From Blastomussa wellsi (lineage: Eukaryota > Cnidaria > Anthozoa > Scleractinia > Plerogyridae), in contig OX393571.1 in assembly GCA_947652115.1 (NCBI GenBank), forward strand, positions 17,969,856-18,033,855: a DNA stretch of 64,000 nucleotides, read 5' to 3'. The notes beneath the pieces were generated by a model. The model saw only the letters and a list, made by a program, of their open reading frames with translations. It had not been told where the DNA came from and ran no database searches. A program made the position numbers and the translations under genes. This document shows positions 1 to 12,783 of the stretch, in pieces (position 1 is the first letter of the stretch; each line of letters begins with the position of its first letter).

Positions 1-219
1 AAGAAGGTTTGAACTATTCTTCTGGGTTCCGAGATACTGCAACCTTGATACACGAGCGTTCGTCGCTGTGTATAGAAACCATTCGAGTGCTTAGCAAAGG
101 GGTGGGGTGGGGTTTTTCTCGCCATTTTAAATCCGGTTATCCCGCTGGTTGCAATAGAAGACAATGAATACATTCAAAAAAGAAGATTACCAAGAAGGAT
201 TGAACTATTCTTCTAGGTT
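1..219. repeat. Locally duplicated segment, second copy split by a LINE
   Basis: The stretch at 1-110 is repeated, with small changes, at 190-219 continuing at 525-620. Both copies carry the order GAACTATTCTTCT, GGTTCCGAGAT, ACACGAGCGTT and ACCATTCG..GTGCTTAGCAA. The second copy is cut between TTCTAGG and TTCCGAGAT, exactly where the LINE tail sits. No gene is seen here. Confidence 0.6.
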
Positions 220-524
220 TAATATAATACTAGATGTAAAAAAAATATCCGTAAGAGTGCATCTAATAGGAACTGGGGCCATTGGACCTCGACAAACTTT
301 GCCTCTAACGATTGGAATAAATTAGACCTTTCAATCAGACAAAGCCCATCATTAGCCAGTTTTAAAAGAGTGTTAAGAAATGTAAATAGTTTTTAGTTTA
401 ATTTTTATATATTCATATATTAGTCTTTATTTTTCCTTTTTGTTCTTTTTTAATCTTTTGAGGACTCTTTTGTAAATCACTTATCAGTGAAATTGATTTC
501 CTCAATAAAGATTATTATTATTAT
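220..524 (+). mobile_element. 5'-truncated non-LTR retrotransposon (LINE) tail
   Basis: A reading frame ending with the TAG at 394-396 encodes the end of a reverse-transcriptase ORF, including LSIRQSPSLASFK, a closing motif I recognise from invertebrate LINEs. About 120 bp of 3' UTR follow, then an AATAAA and a (TTA)n tail ending at 524. The rest of the element is absent, as is usual for incomplete reverse transcription. It is inserted in the second copy of a local duplication, with AGGTT-like sequence on both sides as a possible target duplication. The LINE clade cannot be fixed from about 50 residues. Confidence 0.7.
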
Positions 525-1309
525 TAGGTTCCGAGATTAACAAAAAACAGAACTGAACAACATCAATACACGAGCGTTCCGTCGCTGGATATGGAAACCA
601 TTCGTGTGCTTAGCAAGGTTTTCGATGCCCTCAGATTCCCATCCTACACATACAAACACTGGAATTAAATTTCTGACCGCTTTGCCCGTCAAGATGGCGT
701 CGAAAACCATGATAAAGCCTATTCAACACAGCGCGCAGAACCGTCGACAGTATATCTTTTTTAAAGAAATATCGATAGAAATTTAGCTTATATTTACTGC
801 CGAAACATCAAACATACAAAACTAAGCGCGTGGAATAAGAGATCGAAGACTTTTTCAAGTCCGCACTCGAGCTTTGCCAAAAACAATATACGGGTCGTCG
901 CATTTATGCTGTTTGGAATCGAGTCTTCCCTTCTATTTATTTTCCAAATGGTACTCTGAAATCCCCAGCAATGCAAGTGACACTACTCTTAAACCAACTG
1001 AAGGTTGACGCCCCTTGGGTTGACCCCGCAATTTGTTACGAGCGAGGAATTCCAGAAGTCGATTTTGTTTTCAAGTTTGTGAAAACATATGGCCGTCGGG
1101 CGTCAACAGTTCAGTTCACGCACTGCCGGCGGAGTTTCTTTTTCAGTTCTTTCGATGACATTGCATACACCCTGTACTTCCCAAGTAGAAACCGCTTCTG
1201 ACTGCAAACTACCCAGAAGTAAAAAGCTTGAACTTGAAATCCAATGCCGTAAACTTTCACAAATCACCAACTAAAAAGTTGAGGTGTTAAATTGCCACTG
1301 AAATCAATT
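525..1309. other. Noncoding stretch
   Basis: Apart from the end of the local duplication (to about 620), I see no gene or recognisable element. The short open frames here have no motif and no convincing splice context. Confidence 0.5.
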
Positions 1310-4300
1310 AAAATTATAATATTTTTCGAAAAAGCTCCTCAGAGACTTAGGCTGGAAAGATGGGGATCAATATTTTCTGGAGCAACAAATTCATTTTTTT
1401 TTTTTCACAGGAACTCATTCCAGATGAACTGCCATGACCCACCTACCAAAAGGAATCACCAACTCGACGCATGCAAGACAAAACAAGACCTAACTCCAGC
1501 ACCAGCTCGACTCAAATGGGGACATTGTAAGAATGGATGAGGATTGAGGGGTGGGGATAGTGAAGAGATTACTCTTATCATTCCCCTTCCAATCTTCCAC
1601 TTATGATTTACTCAGGCGAGGAGACTGGGAAAAGATCAGCAGGAAAATTCTGGGTTTAAGAGGTTTTAAAAGCATATATGGTAACATATGCTTCAGGTTG
1701 GTGGACTTGTTTGTGGGTTGGGATGGTGGGTTTAATGTAGGTATTACTGTAGAGCGCTGGATGAACCTTTACCACCAAATTTCCGGCAGAAGTCCAAAGA
1801 CTTCACATTCGGCTTAATTTAATGTAGTTAGAATAGTTAGTTGGGTCCCAAGGTGTGGTTGGCTCCTCCCTCTAGGTTTCTTCTTTGGGTTCCTTTTCAG
1901 GATTTTCGGACAAGATTCGACTTTTATTCAGCCTTCGACAAGATTCGGCTTTTATTCAACCTTCAACAAGATTCGGATTTTTTTTCAACTTGGCACTGGC
2001 TCTACAGCAAAGATGTTTTGGTTGGTTCCAGCTCTACTTCAACAAGACAACATGGATCGTGTCTCCCGCTTAGTTGCGCCATTGAAACTAATTTAAAGTT
2101 TTTCTCGATAACAGGAGCTATATATGCACTGCGATCGAGAGAAACTGTTTCCGACCAAATTATTTTCACCAAAACAATTTCTACAAAACCATTTCGGACC
2201 AAAAGGTTCAACCAGTCACATTAGTTAACTGTAATTTCTCTCTGGAGGTTTAAGTCATTCAGCTGAGAGGGGGAAGGCTGTATTTGCTACTCCTGTGCAG
2301 TTTGCTGGCTTAACTCTAGTTTAAGCGAATACCTAGTCAATACGCAGCAAAAGTTTACAGGGAATATAGGGGTATGCAAACACCTCAGTTTAGCTCGCTT
2401 TTCACACATTTAGGCCAATTGTTTGTCATATTTGGGCAGTTTAGCAACTGCCAGTCCAAATTGTGGGTCATTTTTCTTTTAGGATTTAAGGCATAATGTT
2501 AAGTCATGGCAGTTAAAAATCATCTCATTGCCAGTGAGGAGTGGACAGCAGGAGCACTGGATTTTTTTTTTAGTTTCAGAAAGGCCCGCATTGTGTTTGA
2601 TTTCAATACACACTTTAAGCCAATTATTGTCTTGACATTACAGTTTGTCAACTGTCGACCAAATTTTTCAACATTAATAATTATGTAAACTCATCGCCTG
2701 TGAGGAGCATGCAGAGGAGTTCTACACCCTGGCACCAGGTACGTGGAGTAATTTAAGTATGACAAGGCTTTCGGATTTCTGTTCGGCTAATGTTCGGCTT
2801 TTTATTCGGAATACAATTGGCTCCAATTTAATACACAAAGGCTTGGTAGCGGCTACAACCCGTTAGCAAGCTAGAAATGATGCTCATGTACCATCCGGGG
2901 CACCCAAGTGTTCAAATCGGGATGTCGACATTTACTGACATAGAACACTTAGGGTTTCTTAGGATGTCAAATTTTTCGACATAGGAATGCGCACCCCCAT
3001 TACTTACTTAATTTAGAAATCATGTAATATCTTTTAAACAATAAAAAAGAAACAAACTCTCTCTCTCTGTGTCATTTCTTTGTGGCAAACTGTCATTGAT
3101 TTTTTTTAAACAATGCAAAACAAGGTACAATTGATAGCGGCGCACTTTCAGCTACTAACAATTCAAATTTATTTCAGCACCGAGCCAATTTTCGGGGGCA
3201 CATATTCTGCTGGTTACACCGTTTAATTAAAAGAAACAGAAATCATGTTAATGTAACATTTTTTAAACAATAAAAGTATAAAAACTGTCTCTGTGTCTTT
3301 TTACATGTATCTATTTCACTTTTGTTCCAAGAACAATGCAATAGATACAGTTGATGTCACGGTTATAACATTACGCATATATGAAGATATTCAGGTCCAT
3401 TTTGGGGGACCAGCTTATTTTCAGGAGCATGGACAGTATTTTTTATTCACAAACGCATCAGGCAATTGAAGTGCAACTATCATAACTGGAAAAAATTAAT
3501 GAGAAGTGATGGTAGAGAGAGAGAGCACAATTGGTTCTGATTACATTCTCAGCTGACAAGTTTGGATCATATTATTCAAATGGTAAGGAACATGACTTTG
3601 TATAATCACCGGAATATCAACAAAATAACACAATCATAAAATCATGTCTTTTGCGTTTTTCACTAAAATTATACTAAAAAATTATTCATAAAATTATCCT
3701 TTAAATCCATTTAAGTTTTCAGAACACCTTGTCACACTGCCTGCAGCACACTCCGTCACAACAGTACCAAGGATTTTGGATTGAACTTCTGCTTCAGATG
3801 GTAAGGTACATGTATATAAACAACACAACACATTTGCTTTCATTAATAAGTTTTCAGACCACCTCATCACTGCCAGCCACGCCCTGTCACATGCCAACCA
3901 TGCCAGTCAGATGCGAGCCCCGCCCAAGGCAGTTGAATGGCCATTTAGCATCTTCAGTTACTGAACTAACACAAAGCAGGCAGAGAGGTAAATATAAAGT
4001 ACAATAATTTCACAGAATTTGGCTACTCTTCACTTTCAAGCAGTTACTTAAAGCTTACTGGCAACCTATTGTCTATGGAGGAGATCAAATTATCAGAAAT
4101 GACTTTTTAGACATAAAACACCTACAGGCTAAGGCCAGTTGCCTGGAGGAAGTCTGTGCACATTTTTAAATGGTCGACATGATTTTAACAAATCACACAT
4201 CAAAAACACGGTATTAGATCATAATTGTTATTTCCTGGAAGGGACGTCAAATTACAATTATGCTATTTTTCAGCAGCATGCATGCAGCTCTGAAGTGAAA

Positions 4301-5240
4301 ATTATCAATACGCACTTTAAATAACATTGTTCCTACATAATTAGTTCTGGTTTATTTTTATCGCGGTTGTATCATAAATCACATACAGAATTTCGACACT
4401 TTTATATTATCAAATTCTGCTGAAGTGAAATTATTTATAATCAGGCAGTTTAGGTTATTTCCATCAACTATTTTCACAATGTCAAACACAGCAGCCAGGT
4501 TGATCTTTAAAATGAAATTGTCTTTTTTGAAAACAACTTTAAAGGGAGTGATACAAAGTGGAAATTTCACAAATAAAAAATAACAATTTTAATAAATCTT
4601 AGTTCATTTTGTTTTACAGCTTACTGCAGAGTACTGTATGTGTTCATTGCTCGTTCGTTTCCCAATAAACAGAGCTCGAAATCTCAGAGGAGTGTCAACA
4701 TCAGGTAATTCATGTACAACAATGTGTTATGTAGGAAACGATGTTTCATCATTGATGATTACGCTGTTACAGAAAATATCCATACCAAGTTCATCCTTTC
4801 GTAGGCATACGTACGAGCACCTTTAGAATTTGGACTTGAAGGGACTGTGGCATCAATGCCCGAAAAAACACACAATTTCCGAAAGTGTTACCCATAAAAC
4901 CGGCATGTAATCACCCAAAAATTACAACTGCTGTTGGCCAAATCCTGAGCGTTTTGCCTTAAAAATGTCGCAAACTTGGTAAACTGGGAGACCCCCCCCC
5001 CCCCCCCCCCCCCATAGCCTTGGAATAGTGAAATGATTGGTTGAGCTTGCAACTTCTTGCTGCAGGTAACCTGCCAGAAAATCGTGAACTGGAAATGAGT
5101 GAAGGAAAATAGGCTGTTGTCTTTGTTTTTCTTTCCTGACAGCAAGCTTCAGACATTAAATTTTGTGTTTAGCAGGCAGTTCATGCGAGAAGGCGAAACA
5201 AAATCTTTTCTTAAAACAATGTAAAATGCAAAATTTAAGG
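1310..5240 (+). repeat. Large tandem unit, copy 1 (short, oldest)
   Basis: From about 1310 the sequence aligns with the units that follow. It is close to copies 2-4 between about 1440 and 3320, then clearly more divergent to about 3680, then close again from 3681 to 5240. It lacks the 98-bp minisatellite and roughly 4.7 kb of flanking unit found in copies 2-4. A run of 22 C lies at 4992-5013. The module at 3681-5013 is the one that follows the minisatellite in copies 2 and 3. The unit has no intact gene. Confidence 0.8.
4992..5013 (+). repeat. Poly-C tract of 22
   Basis: A homopolymer run after AAACTGGGAGA. The same site has 6 C at 14078-14083 and 12 C at 23766-23777. In copy 2 the shrunken run is followed directly by AATCTTGTCATATGTC, which lies about 325 bp further on in the other copies. 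Confidence 0.9.
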
Positions 5241-7379
5241 GCCTAAAATAAATAAAGATAATATTTTTTGGCGTACTTCCTCAGAGATTTGGACAAGTAA
5301 GATGAAATTAGAGCTGCCTGAAGGTCAAGCAGACTTTTTAATCTTGTCATATGTCAGCCAAGGTATAATTTGGATATTGTATTTTTTATTGTAACTTTTT
5401 CCACAGCTTTCTGGGTTCTTGAGGAAGTCTTTCCAGATTAACTGCCAGACCCACCTTCCCAAAGGAATCTCCTCCTCAACCCATTCAAGACAAGACCTCA
5501 TTCCAGTGCCAGCTCGACTCAAATGGGGAAATTGTAAGAAAGGATGAGGATTGAGGGGTGGGGATGGCGAAGAGATTACTCTTATCATTCCCCTTCCAAT
5601 CTTCTACTTATGATTTACTCAGGCGAGGAGACTGGGAAAAGATCAGCAAGACAATTTTGGTTCAAGATGTTTTAATAGCATATATGGTAACATATGCTTC
5701 AGGTTGGTGGACTTGTTTGTGGGTTGGGATGGTGGGTTCAATGTAGGTATTACTGTAGAGCGCTGGATGAACCTTTACCACCAAATTTCCGGCAGAAGTC
5801 CAAAGACTTCACATTCGGCTTAATTTAATGTAGTTAGAATAGTTAGTTGGGTCCCAAGGTGTGGTTGGCTCCTCCCTCTAGGTTTCTTCTTTGGGTTCCT
5901 TTTCAGGATTTTTGGACAAGATTCGACTTTTATTCAACCTTCGACAAGATTCGGCTTTTATTCAACCTTCAACAAGATTCGGATTTTTTTCAACTTGGCA
6001 CGTACTGGCTCTACAGCATGGATGTTTTGGCTGGTTCCAGCTCTACTTCAACAAGACAACATCGATCATGTCTCCCGCTTAGTTGCGCCATTGAAACTAA
6101 TTTAAAGTTTTTCTCGATAACAGGAGATATATATGCACTGCGATCGAGAGAAACTGTTTCCGACCAAATTATTTTCACCAAAACAATTTCTACAAAACCA
6201 TTTCGGACCAAAAGGTTCAACCAGTCACCTTAGTTAACTGTAATTTCTCTCTGGAGATTTAAGTCATTCAGCTGAGAGGAGGAAGGCTGTATTTGCTACT
6301 CCTGTGCAGTTTGCTGGCTTAACTCTAGTTTAAGCGAATACCTAGTCAAGACGCAGCAAAAGTTTACAGGGAATATAGGGGTATGCAAACACCTCAGTTT
6401 AGCTCGCTTTTCACACATTTAGGCCAATTGTTTGTCATATTTGGGCAGTTTAGCAACTGCCAGTCCAAATTTTGGGCCATTTTTCTTTTAGGATTTAAGG
6501 CATATTATTAAGTCATGGCAGTTAAAAATCATCTCATTGCCAGTGAGGAGTGGACAGCAGGAGCACTGGATTTTTTTTTAGTTTCAGCAATGGCCCACAT
6601 TGTGTTTGATTTCAATACACACTTTAAGCCAATTATTGTCTTGACATTACAGTTTGTCAACTGTCAACCAAATTTTTCAACATTAATAATTATGTAAACT
6701 CATCGTCTGTGAGGAGCATGCAGAGGAGTTCTACACCCTGGCACCAGGTACGTGGAGTAATTTAAGTATGACAAGGCTTTCGGATTTCTGTTTGGCTAAT
6801 GTTCGGCTTTTTATTCGGAATACAATTGGCTCCAATTTAATACACAAAGGCTTGGTAGCGGCTACAACCCATTAGCAAGCTAGAAATGATGCTCATGTAC
6901 CATCCGGGGCACCCAAGTGTTCAAATCGGGATGTCGACATTTGCTGACATAGAACACTTAGGGTTTCTTAGGATGTCAAATTTTTCGACATAGGAATGCG
7001 CACCCCCATTACTTACTTAATTTAGAAATCATGTAATATCTTTTAAACAATAAAAAAGAAACAAACTCTCTCTCTGTGTCCTTTCTTTGTGGCAAACTGT
7101 CATTGATTTTTTTTAAACAATGCAAAAACAAGGTACAATTGATAGCGGCGCACTTTAAGCTACTAACAACTCAAATTTATTTCAGCACCGAGCCCATTTT
7201 CGGGGGCACATATTCGGCTGGTTACACCGTTTAATTAAAAGAAACAGAAATCATGTTAATGTAACATTTTTTAAACAATAAAAGTATAAAAACTGTCTCT
7301 GTGTCTTTTTACATGTATCTATTGCATTCTTGTTTCGAGAACAATGCAATAGATACAGTTGTTAAAATTGTAACAGTTA

Positions 7380-8060
7380 TTCAATTGCGCATATGAAGCA
7401 ATTCAGGTCCTTCTTCGGGGACCAGCTTATTTTTGAGAGCATGGGTCGAATTTTTTTTTTTTGTTTACAAATGCATCATTGGATTACGGATTGTGCAGCA
7501 AGAAGATAGAAGTGGAACTAGAACGATTACAGAAACCGATGAGTGACAGCAGACAGCAGAGAGAGAATGTGGCTTTCATGACATTTGAAACTGAGGATAT
7601 TGGATTGGTAAAGGTACATTTACATATAAACAAAACAACATTGTATGCTTCCATTTAAGTTTTCAGATCACCTCATCACTGTCAAACTATACCCTGTCAC
7701 ATACCAGCCATGCCCCGGGCAGTCAAATGGTCATCTTGAGTTGCTGATCTATAGAGGAGGCAAAGAGGTAAATATCAAATAAAATAATGACAAATATTTT
7801 TATAGAATTTGGATACTCGTTCACTTTCAAGCAATTATTTCAAGCACTGGTCACCTATTGTCTGTGGAGGAGATCAAATTAAATCGAAAATGTCCTACAC
7901 CGCCAACATAATACATATACAAGACATTTTTAACAGTGTGGCACATTGTCTGTTGAGGAGCTCAATTTCAAGTATAAAGAAATATTATTCAGCAACATTT
8001 TGGAGGCAAAGTTGTAGTCTTACATTATTTTTAATTTTCAACTGTGTGGCACATGGATAA
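7380..8060 (+). pseudogene. A module: exon-like relic with a GGDQ motif (copy 2)
   Basis: A frame at 7461-7620 encodes acidic/basic sequence including KKIEVELERLQKPMSD and ends at a GT. A second piece follows a TTTTCAG acceptor at about 7667 and ends before GTAAAT at 7769. A third frame, after 7809, contains HWSPIVCGGDQI. In copies 3 and 4 the first frame is longer (16137, 26160) because a T run is shorter. GGDQ after a hydrophobic stretch recalls DUF6589 proteins that often go with mobile elements, but this is a weak resemblance. The frames do not join cleanly, so I call it a relic. Confidence 0.3.
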
Positions 8061-8239
8061 TTTATTATACAAGCTCAAATTAGTTTTACACCAGTATCAA
8101 GGAGGCAAATTTTACACCTAATAACGTTCAATAGTGCAGAATTGATGGACAAAATACTTCAAATGCCACAAATAATTTTTATTGGTTTCATACATTTTCC
8201 AAGGGATAATCAGCCTTTATTTTAGATAGCTAACCACAC

Positions 8240-8490
8240 AGATGTGATCCTGGGAGAAGTTGACAGTGCAGGACCTCCACAGCTAAATGCTTGGAAACAG
8301 CCTGGTAGCAATGAGTCAGGATTATTTCACAGTGACACTAAACAGTACCGGTTTTGCTGCAGGCAACCAGCCAAGAAATAAAGTGAAGCAATCGAAGCTG
8401 GAATACTGGATACACCATTCTATACCATTTCATATCAGTGCCCAACTTTATGAATGCTGTGATTCCATCCTGGATCAGCTTCATTTATAG
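8240..8490 (+). other. Exon-like open stretch in the spacer, no known product
   Basis: A TTTTATTTTAG acceptor-like site at about 8215-8225 opens a frame starting IANHTDVILGEV. It stays open for about 50 codons and stops at about 8381. A second frame (8287-8490) overlaps it. Both are kept in copies 3 and 4 (16960-17229, 26990-27260) with few changes. I recognise no family. Confidence 0.2.
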
Positions 8491-9581
8491 ATTTTGTGAC
8501 TCGCGGTAGTTGTTTGGTTGGCAGAAGGTGCAATATTATTGTGTTGCAGATCAGGTGTGCCATAAATAATTATTTTTGTTGGAAGAGTAGGGCCTCAGTT
8601 GCGTTGTGTGTGCTTCAAAACCACTGTAAATTTTACTGGGTTCTGTTTGAACCCCGAGATGCTACCCCAGAACTGACGTCTTTTAAGGTTTTGGATACTT
8701 TTGTTATTTCAAATCGGTGGCAATCCAAAGGAACATGGACCAAACATGGCTGATCTCAGTGCACACAAGCACTAATAATGTTATATGGCTTCTGTATCAT
8801 ATAGAAGTGAATAGCAGGGTTGCTAATCTCCCTAGCTAGGATGATGTTGGCACAAAAACCTCTGAATGAATATCAAGTGTCTAGGTTTGAATGGTGCAAA
8901 CTGCAAGGGACACATCATTACCTGATGGGCAAGATATCAAGAAGACTAGGAAGTCAACAATTTGAGAGTTTCCTGAAGATCAGTTTAATTGCCCTTTTGT
9001 TTCTATACAAGAGTCTGTGTGACTGCAGAGGGTGCAGGCTTGTGACCATGAGATGAATGTGTTCCAATTAATTTCCAATTCTCTGACATTACACGCAAGA
9101 GCCTTGGTTAACTTGGGCTCTGTATTTCCACATACAAACGGATTCTTAGAAATGGAAAAATGATTCTTAGAAGTGGAGCAAGGATCAGTTCTTGAACAAA
9201 GAGTATAAGTAGCAAAGTGGGATTCATCATCTCGTATCAGAGGCCATGTCTTTTATCTCTGTAAGGTCCATCATATTGTTTGCAACCTTGAGTCTGTCAA
9301 CATTTGTATGCAACCATCACATTTTAAAGTACATGGAGTCATAAAACTTTCTAAGTTTGTTCTCCTACTTGGTTTTTCTCTGGTACTAATAGCAACACTT
9401 TCTGTTTGCTTTTTTACCAATACCTTTGAAACCTACTGTAGTGCATTATAAGTTGAACAACTGGGTCACTGCACCCCCAATGACTTAGAGTCTAGACTAT
9501 ACAAAAGATTCCTTAGGAGTTGATTTCATATCCAAGTAGCATTACATGTACAGCCCGTGTGGAACATGCAAGCCTAATCAA

Positions 9582-12500
9582 TCAAAGGAATCGTAGAAGA
9601 AACTGGTTTAAGATTTATTGTTGCACCTGCACAAACTTGCTGATAGCCTGCACATCTACTGGATGGCAAGAATCTCAAAGCAAAGGAATTTTAGAAGAAA
9701 CTGGGTCACCATTTATTGTTGCACCTGCACAAACATGTTGATAGCCTACACTTCTATTGGATGGAGAGGATCTCAAAGCAAATGAATTTTAGAAGAAACT
9801 GGGTCAAGATTTGGAAATGCACAAGCAAACATGATGATAGCGTTCACTTCCACTGGATGGAAAGGATCACAAAGCAAATAAATTTTAGAAGAAACTGGGT
9901 CAAGTTTTTTTCTTGCACCTGCACAAACGTGATCATAGCCTACACTTCTACTGAATGGAAAGAATCTCAAAGGAAAGGAATTTTAGAAGAAACTGGCCAG
10001 CTCAAGATTTATTGCTGCACCTGCACAAATATTTATGTTGATATCCTACAATTCTTCTCCTGGATGAAAAGGATCTCAAAGCAAATGAATTTAAGAAGAA
10101 ACTGGTTTAAGATTTTTTCCTGCACCTGCACAAACATCTTAATAGCCTACAATTCTACTGAATGGAAAGAATCTCATTTAAAGCAAATGAATTTTAGATG
10201 AAACTGGGTCAGGAGTGATTGTTGCACCTGCACAAACATGTTCATAGCCTACACTTCTACTGGATGTAGAGGATCTCAAAAGAAAGAAATTTTAGAAGAA
10301 ACTGGGTCAAGATTTATTGTTGCACCTGCACAAACATGTTGATAACCTACACTTCTACTGAATGGAAAGGATCTCAAAGGAAAGAAATTTTGGAAGAAAC
10401 TGGGTCACCATTTATTGTTGCACCTGCAAAAACATGTTGATAACCTACACTTCTACTGGATGGAAAGGACCTCAAAGGAAAGGAATTTTAGAAGAAACTG
10501 GGTCAAGACTTATTGTTGCAACTGCACAAACATGTTGATAACCTACACTTCCTCTGGATAGAAAGGATCTCAAAGCATTATGAATTTTAGAAGAAACTGG
10601 GTCAAGATTTATTGTTGCAGCTGCACAAACATATTGGTAGCCTACAATTCTACTGGATGGAGAGGATCTCAAAGCATTATTAATTTTAGAAGAAACTGGG
10701 CCAGGATTGATTGTTGCACCTGCACAAACATTCTGATAGCCTACAGTTCCATTGGATGGAAAGGATCTCAAAGCAAAGGAATTTTAGAAGAAACAGAGTT
10801 AAGATTTATTGTTGCACCTGCACAAATAAGTTGATAGCCTATACTTCTACTGGATGGAAAGGATCTCAAAGCAAAGGCATTTTTAATTAGAAGAAACTGG
10901 GTCAAGATTTACTGTATGCACCTGCAAAAATATGTTGATAGGATGGAAAGGATCTCAAAGCAAATGAATTTTAGAAGAAACTGGGTCAAGATTGATTGTT
11001 GCACCTGCGCAAACATGTTGATAGCCTACACTTCTACTGCATGGAAAGAATCTCAAAGGGAAAGCATTTTAGAAGAAACTGGGTCACAATTTATTGTTGC
11101 ACCTGCACGAACATGTTGATAGCCTAAACTTCTACTGGATGGAAAGGATCTCAAAGGAAAGGAATTTTAGAATAAACTGGGTCAAGATTTATTGTTGCAC
11201 CTGCACAAACATGTTGACAGCCTACACTTCTTGTGGATGGAAAGGATCTCAAAGGAAAGGAATTTTAGAAAAAAACTGGGTCACATTATTGTTGCACCTG
11301 TACAAGCATGTTGATAACCTACACTTCTTCTGAATGGAAAGGATCTCAAAGGAAAGAAATTTTAGAAGAAACTGGGCCACCATTTATTGTTGCACCTACA
11401 AAAACATGTTGATAGCCTACACTGCATCTGGATAGAAAGGATCTCAAAGCATTATGAATTTTAGAAGAAACTGGGTCAAGATTGATTGTTGCACCTGCAC
11501 AAACATGTTGATAGCCTACAATTCTACTGGATGGAAAGGATCTCAAAGGAAAGGAATTTTAGAAGAAACGGGGTTAAGATTTATTGTTGCACCTGCACAA
11601 ACATGTTGATAGCCTACACTTCTACTGGGTGGAAAGGATCTCAAAGGAAAGGAATTTAAGAAGAAACTGGGTCAAGATTTATTGTTGCACCTGCACAAAC
11701 ATGTTGACAGCCTACACTTCTTCTGGATGGAAAGGAGAAAAAAACTGGGTCACATTATTGTTGCACCTGTGCAAACTTGTTGATAGCCTACACTTCTTCT
11801 GGATGGAAAGGATCTCAAAGCAAAGGAATTTTAGTAGAAACTGGGTCACTTTATTGTTGCACCTGCACAAACATGTTGATAGCCTACACTTCTTCTGGAT
11901 GGAAAGGAGAAAAAAACTGGGTCACATTATTGTTGCACCTGTGCAAACTTGTTGATAGCCTACACTTCTTCTGGATGGAAAGGATCTCAAAGCAAAGGAA
12001 TTTTAGTAGAAACTGGGTCACTTTATTGTTGCACCTGCACAAACATGTTGATAGCCTACACTTCTTCTGGATGGAAAGGATCTCAAAGCAAAGAAATTTT
12101 AATTAGAAGAAACTGGGTCAAGATTGATTGTTGCACCTGCACAAACATGTTCAAACTTGATAGGCTACATGTCTACTGGATGGAAAGGATCTCGTAGCAA
12201 AGGAATTTTAGAAGAAACTGGGTCACAATTTATTGTTGCACCTGCGCAAACATGTTGATAGCCTACACTTCTACTGGATGGAAAGAATCTCAAAGGGAAA
12301 GCATTTTAGAAGAAACTGGGTCACAATTTATTGTTGCACCTGCACAAACATGTTGATAGCCTACACTTCTACTGGATGGAAAGGATCTCAAAGGAAAGGA
12401 ATTTTAGAAGAAACTGGGTCAAGATTTATTGTTGCACCTGCACAAACATGTTGACAGCCTACACTTCTTCTGGATGGAAAGGAGAAAAAAACTGGGTCAC

Positions 12501-12783
12501 ATTATTGTTGCACCTGTGCAAACCTGTTGATAGCCTACACTTCTTCTGGATGGAAAGGATCTCAAAGCAAAGGAATTTTAGAAGAAACTGGGTCACTTTA
12601 TTGTTGCACCTGCACAAACATGTTGATACCCTACACTTCTTCTGGATGGAAAGGATCTCAAAGCAAAGAAAATTTAATTAGAAGAAACTGGGTCAAGATT
12701 TATTGTTGCACCTGCACAAACATGTTCATACTTGATAGGCTACACGTCTACTGGATGGAAAGGATCTCAGAGCAAAGGAATTT
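9582..12783 (+). repeat. 98-bp minisatellite array in copy 2
   Basis: About 33 head-to-tail units of about 98 bp (for example equivalent points at 12233 and 12331). Key blocks in each unit are TTTTAGAAGAAACTGGGTCA, TTATTGTTGCACCTGCAC, AAACATGTTGATAGCCTACA and CTGGATGGAAAGGATCTCAA. Variants include 99-bp units with AAAGCATTATGAATTTT and 74-bp units in which GGATGGAAAGGAG joins directly to AAAAAACTGGGTCA. A 98 and a 74-bp unit alternate as a 172-bp higher-order unit (11777 to 11949). Open frames across it are by-products of the repeat. Confidence 0.9.

Noticed and set aside
1841..2224. 127-codon open frame repeated in each tandem unit
   Set aside because: Low-complexity F/D/R-rich translation of a short internal repeat (TTCGACAAGATTCGGCTTTT); overlapping frames on both strands and no motif.
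9716..10201. 161-codon open frame (and many others of 60-123 codons) in the minisatellites
   Set aside because: They follow the 98-bp repeat through shifting frames and are matched by frames on the other strand; no signal, domain or splice context.
9582..12783. Possible CRISPR-like array
   Set aside because: Repeats are head-to-tail with no unique spacers, and the DNA is clearly eukaryotic.
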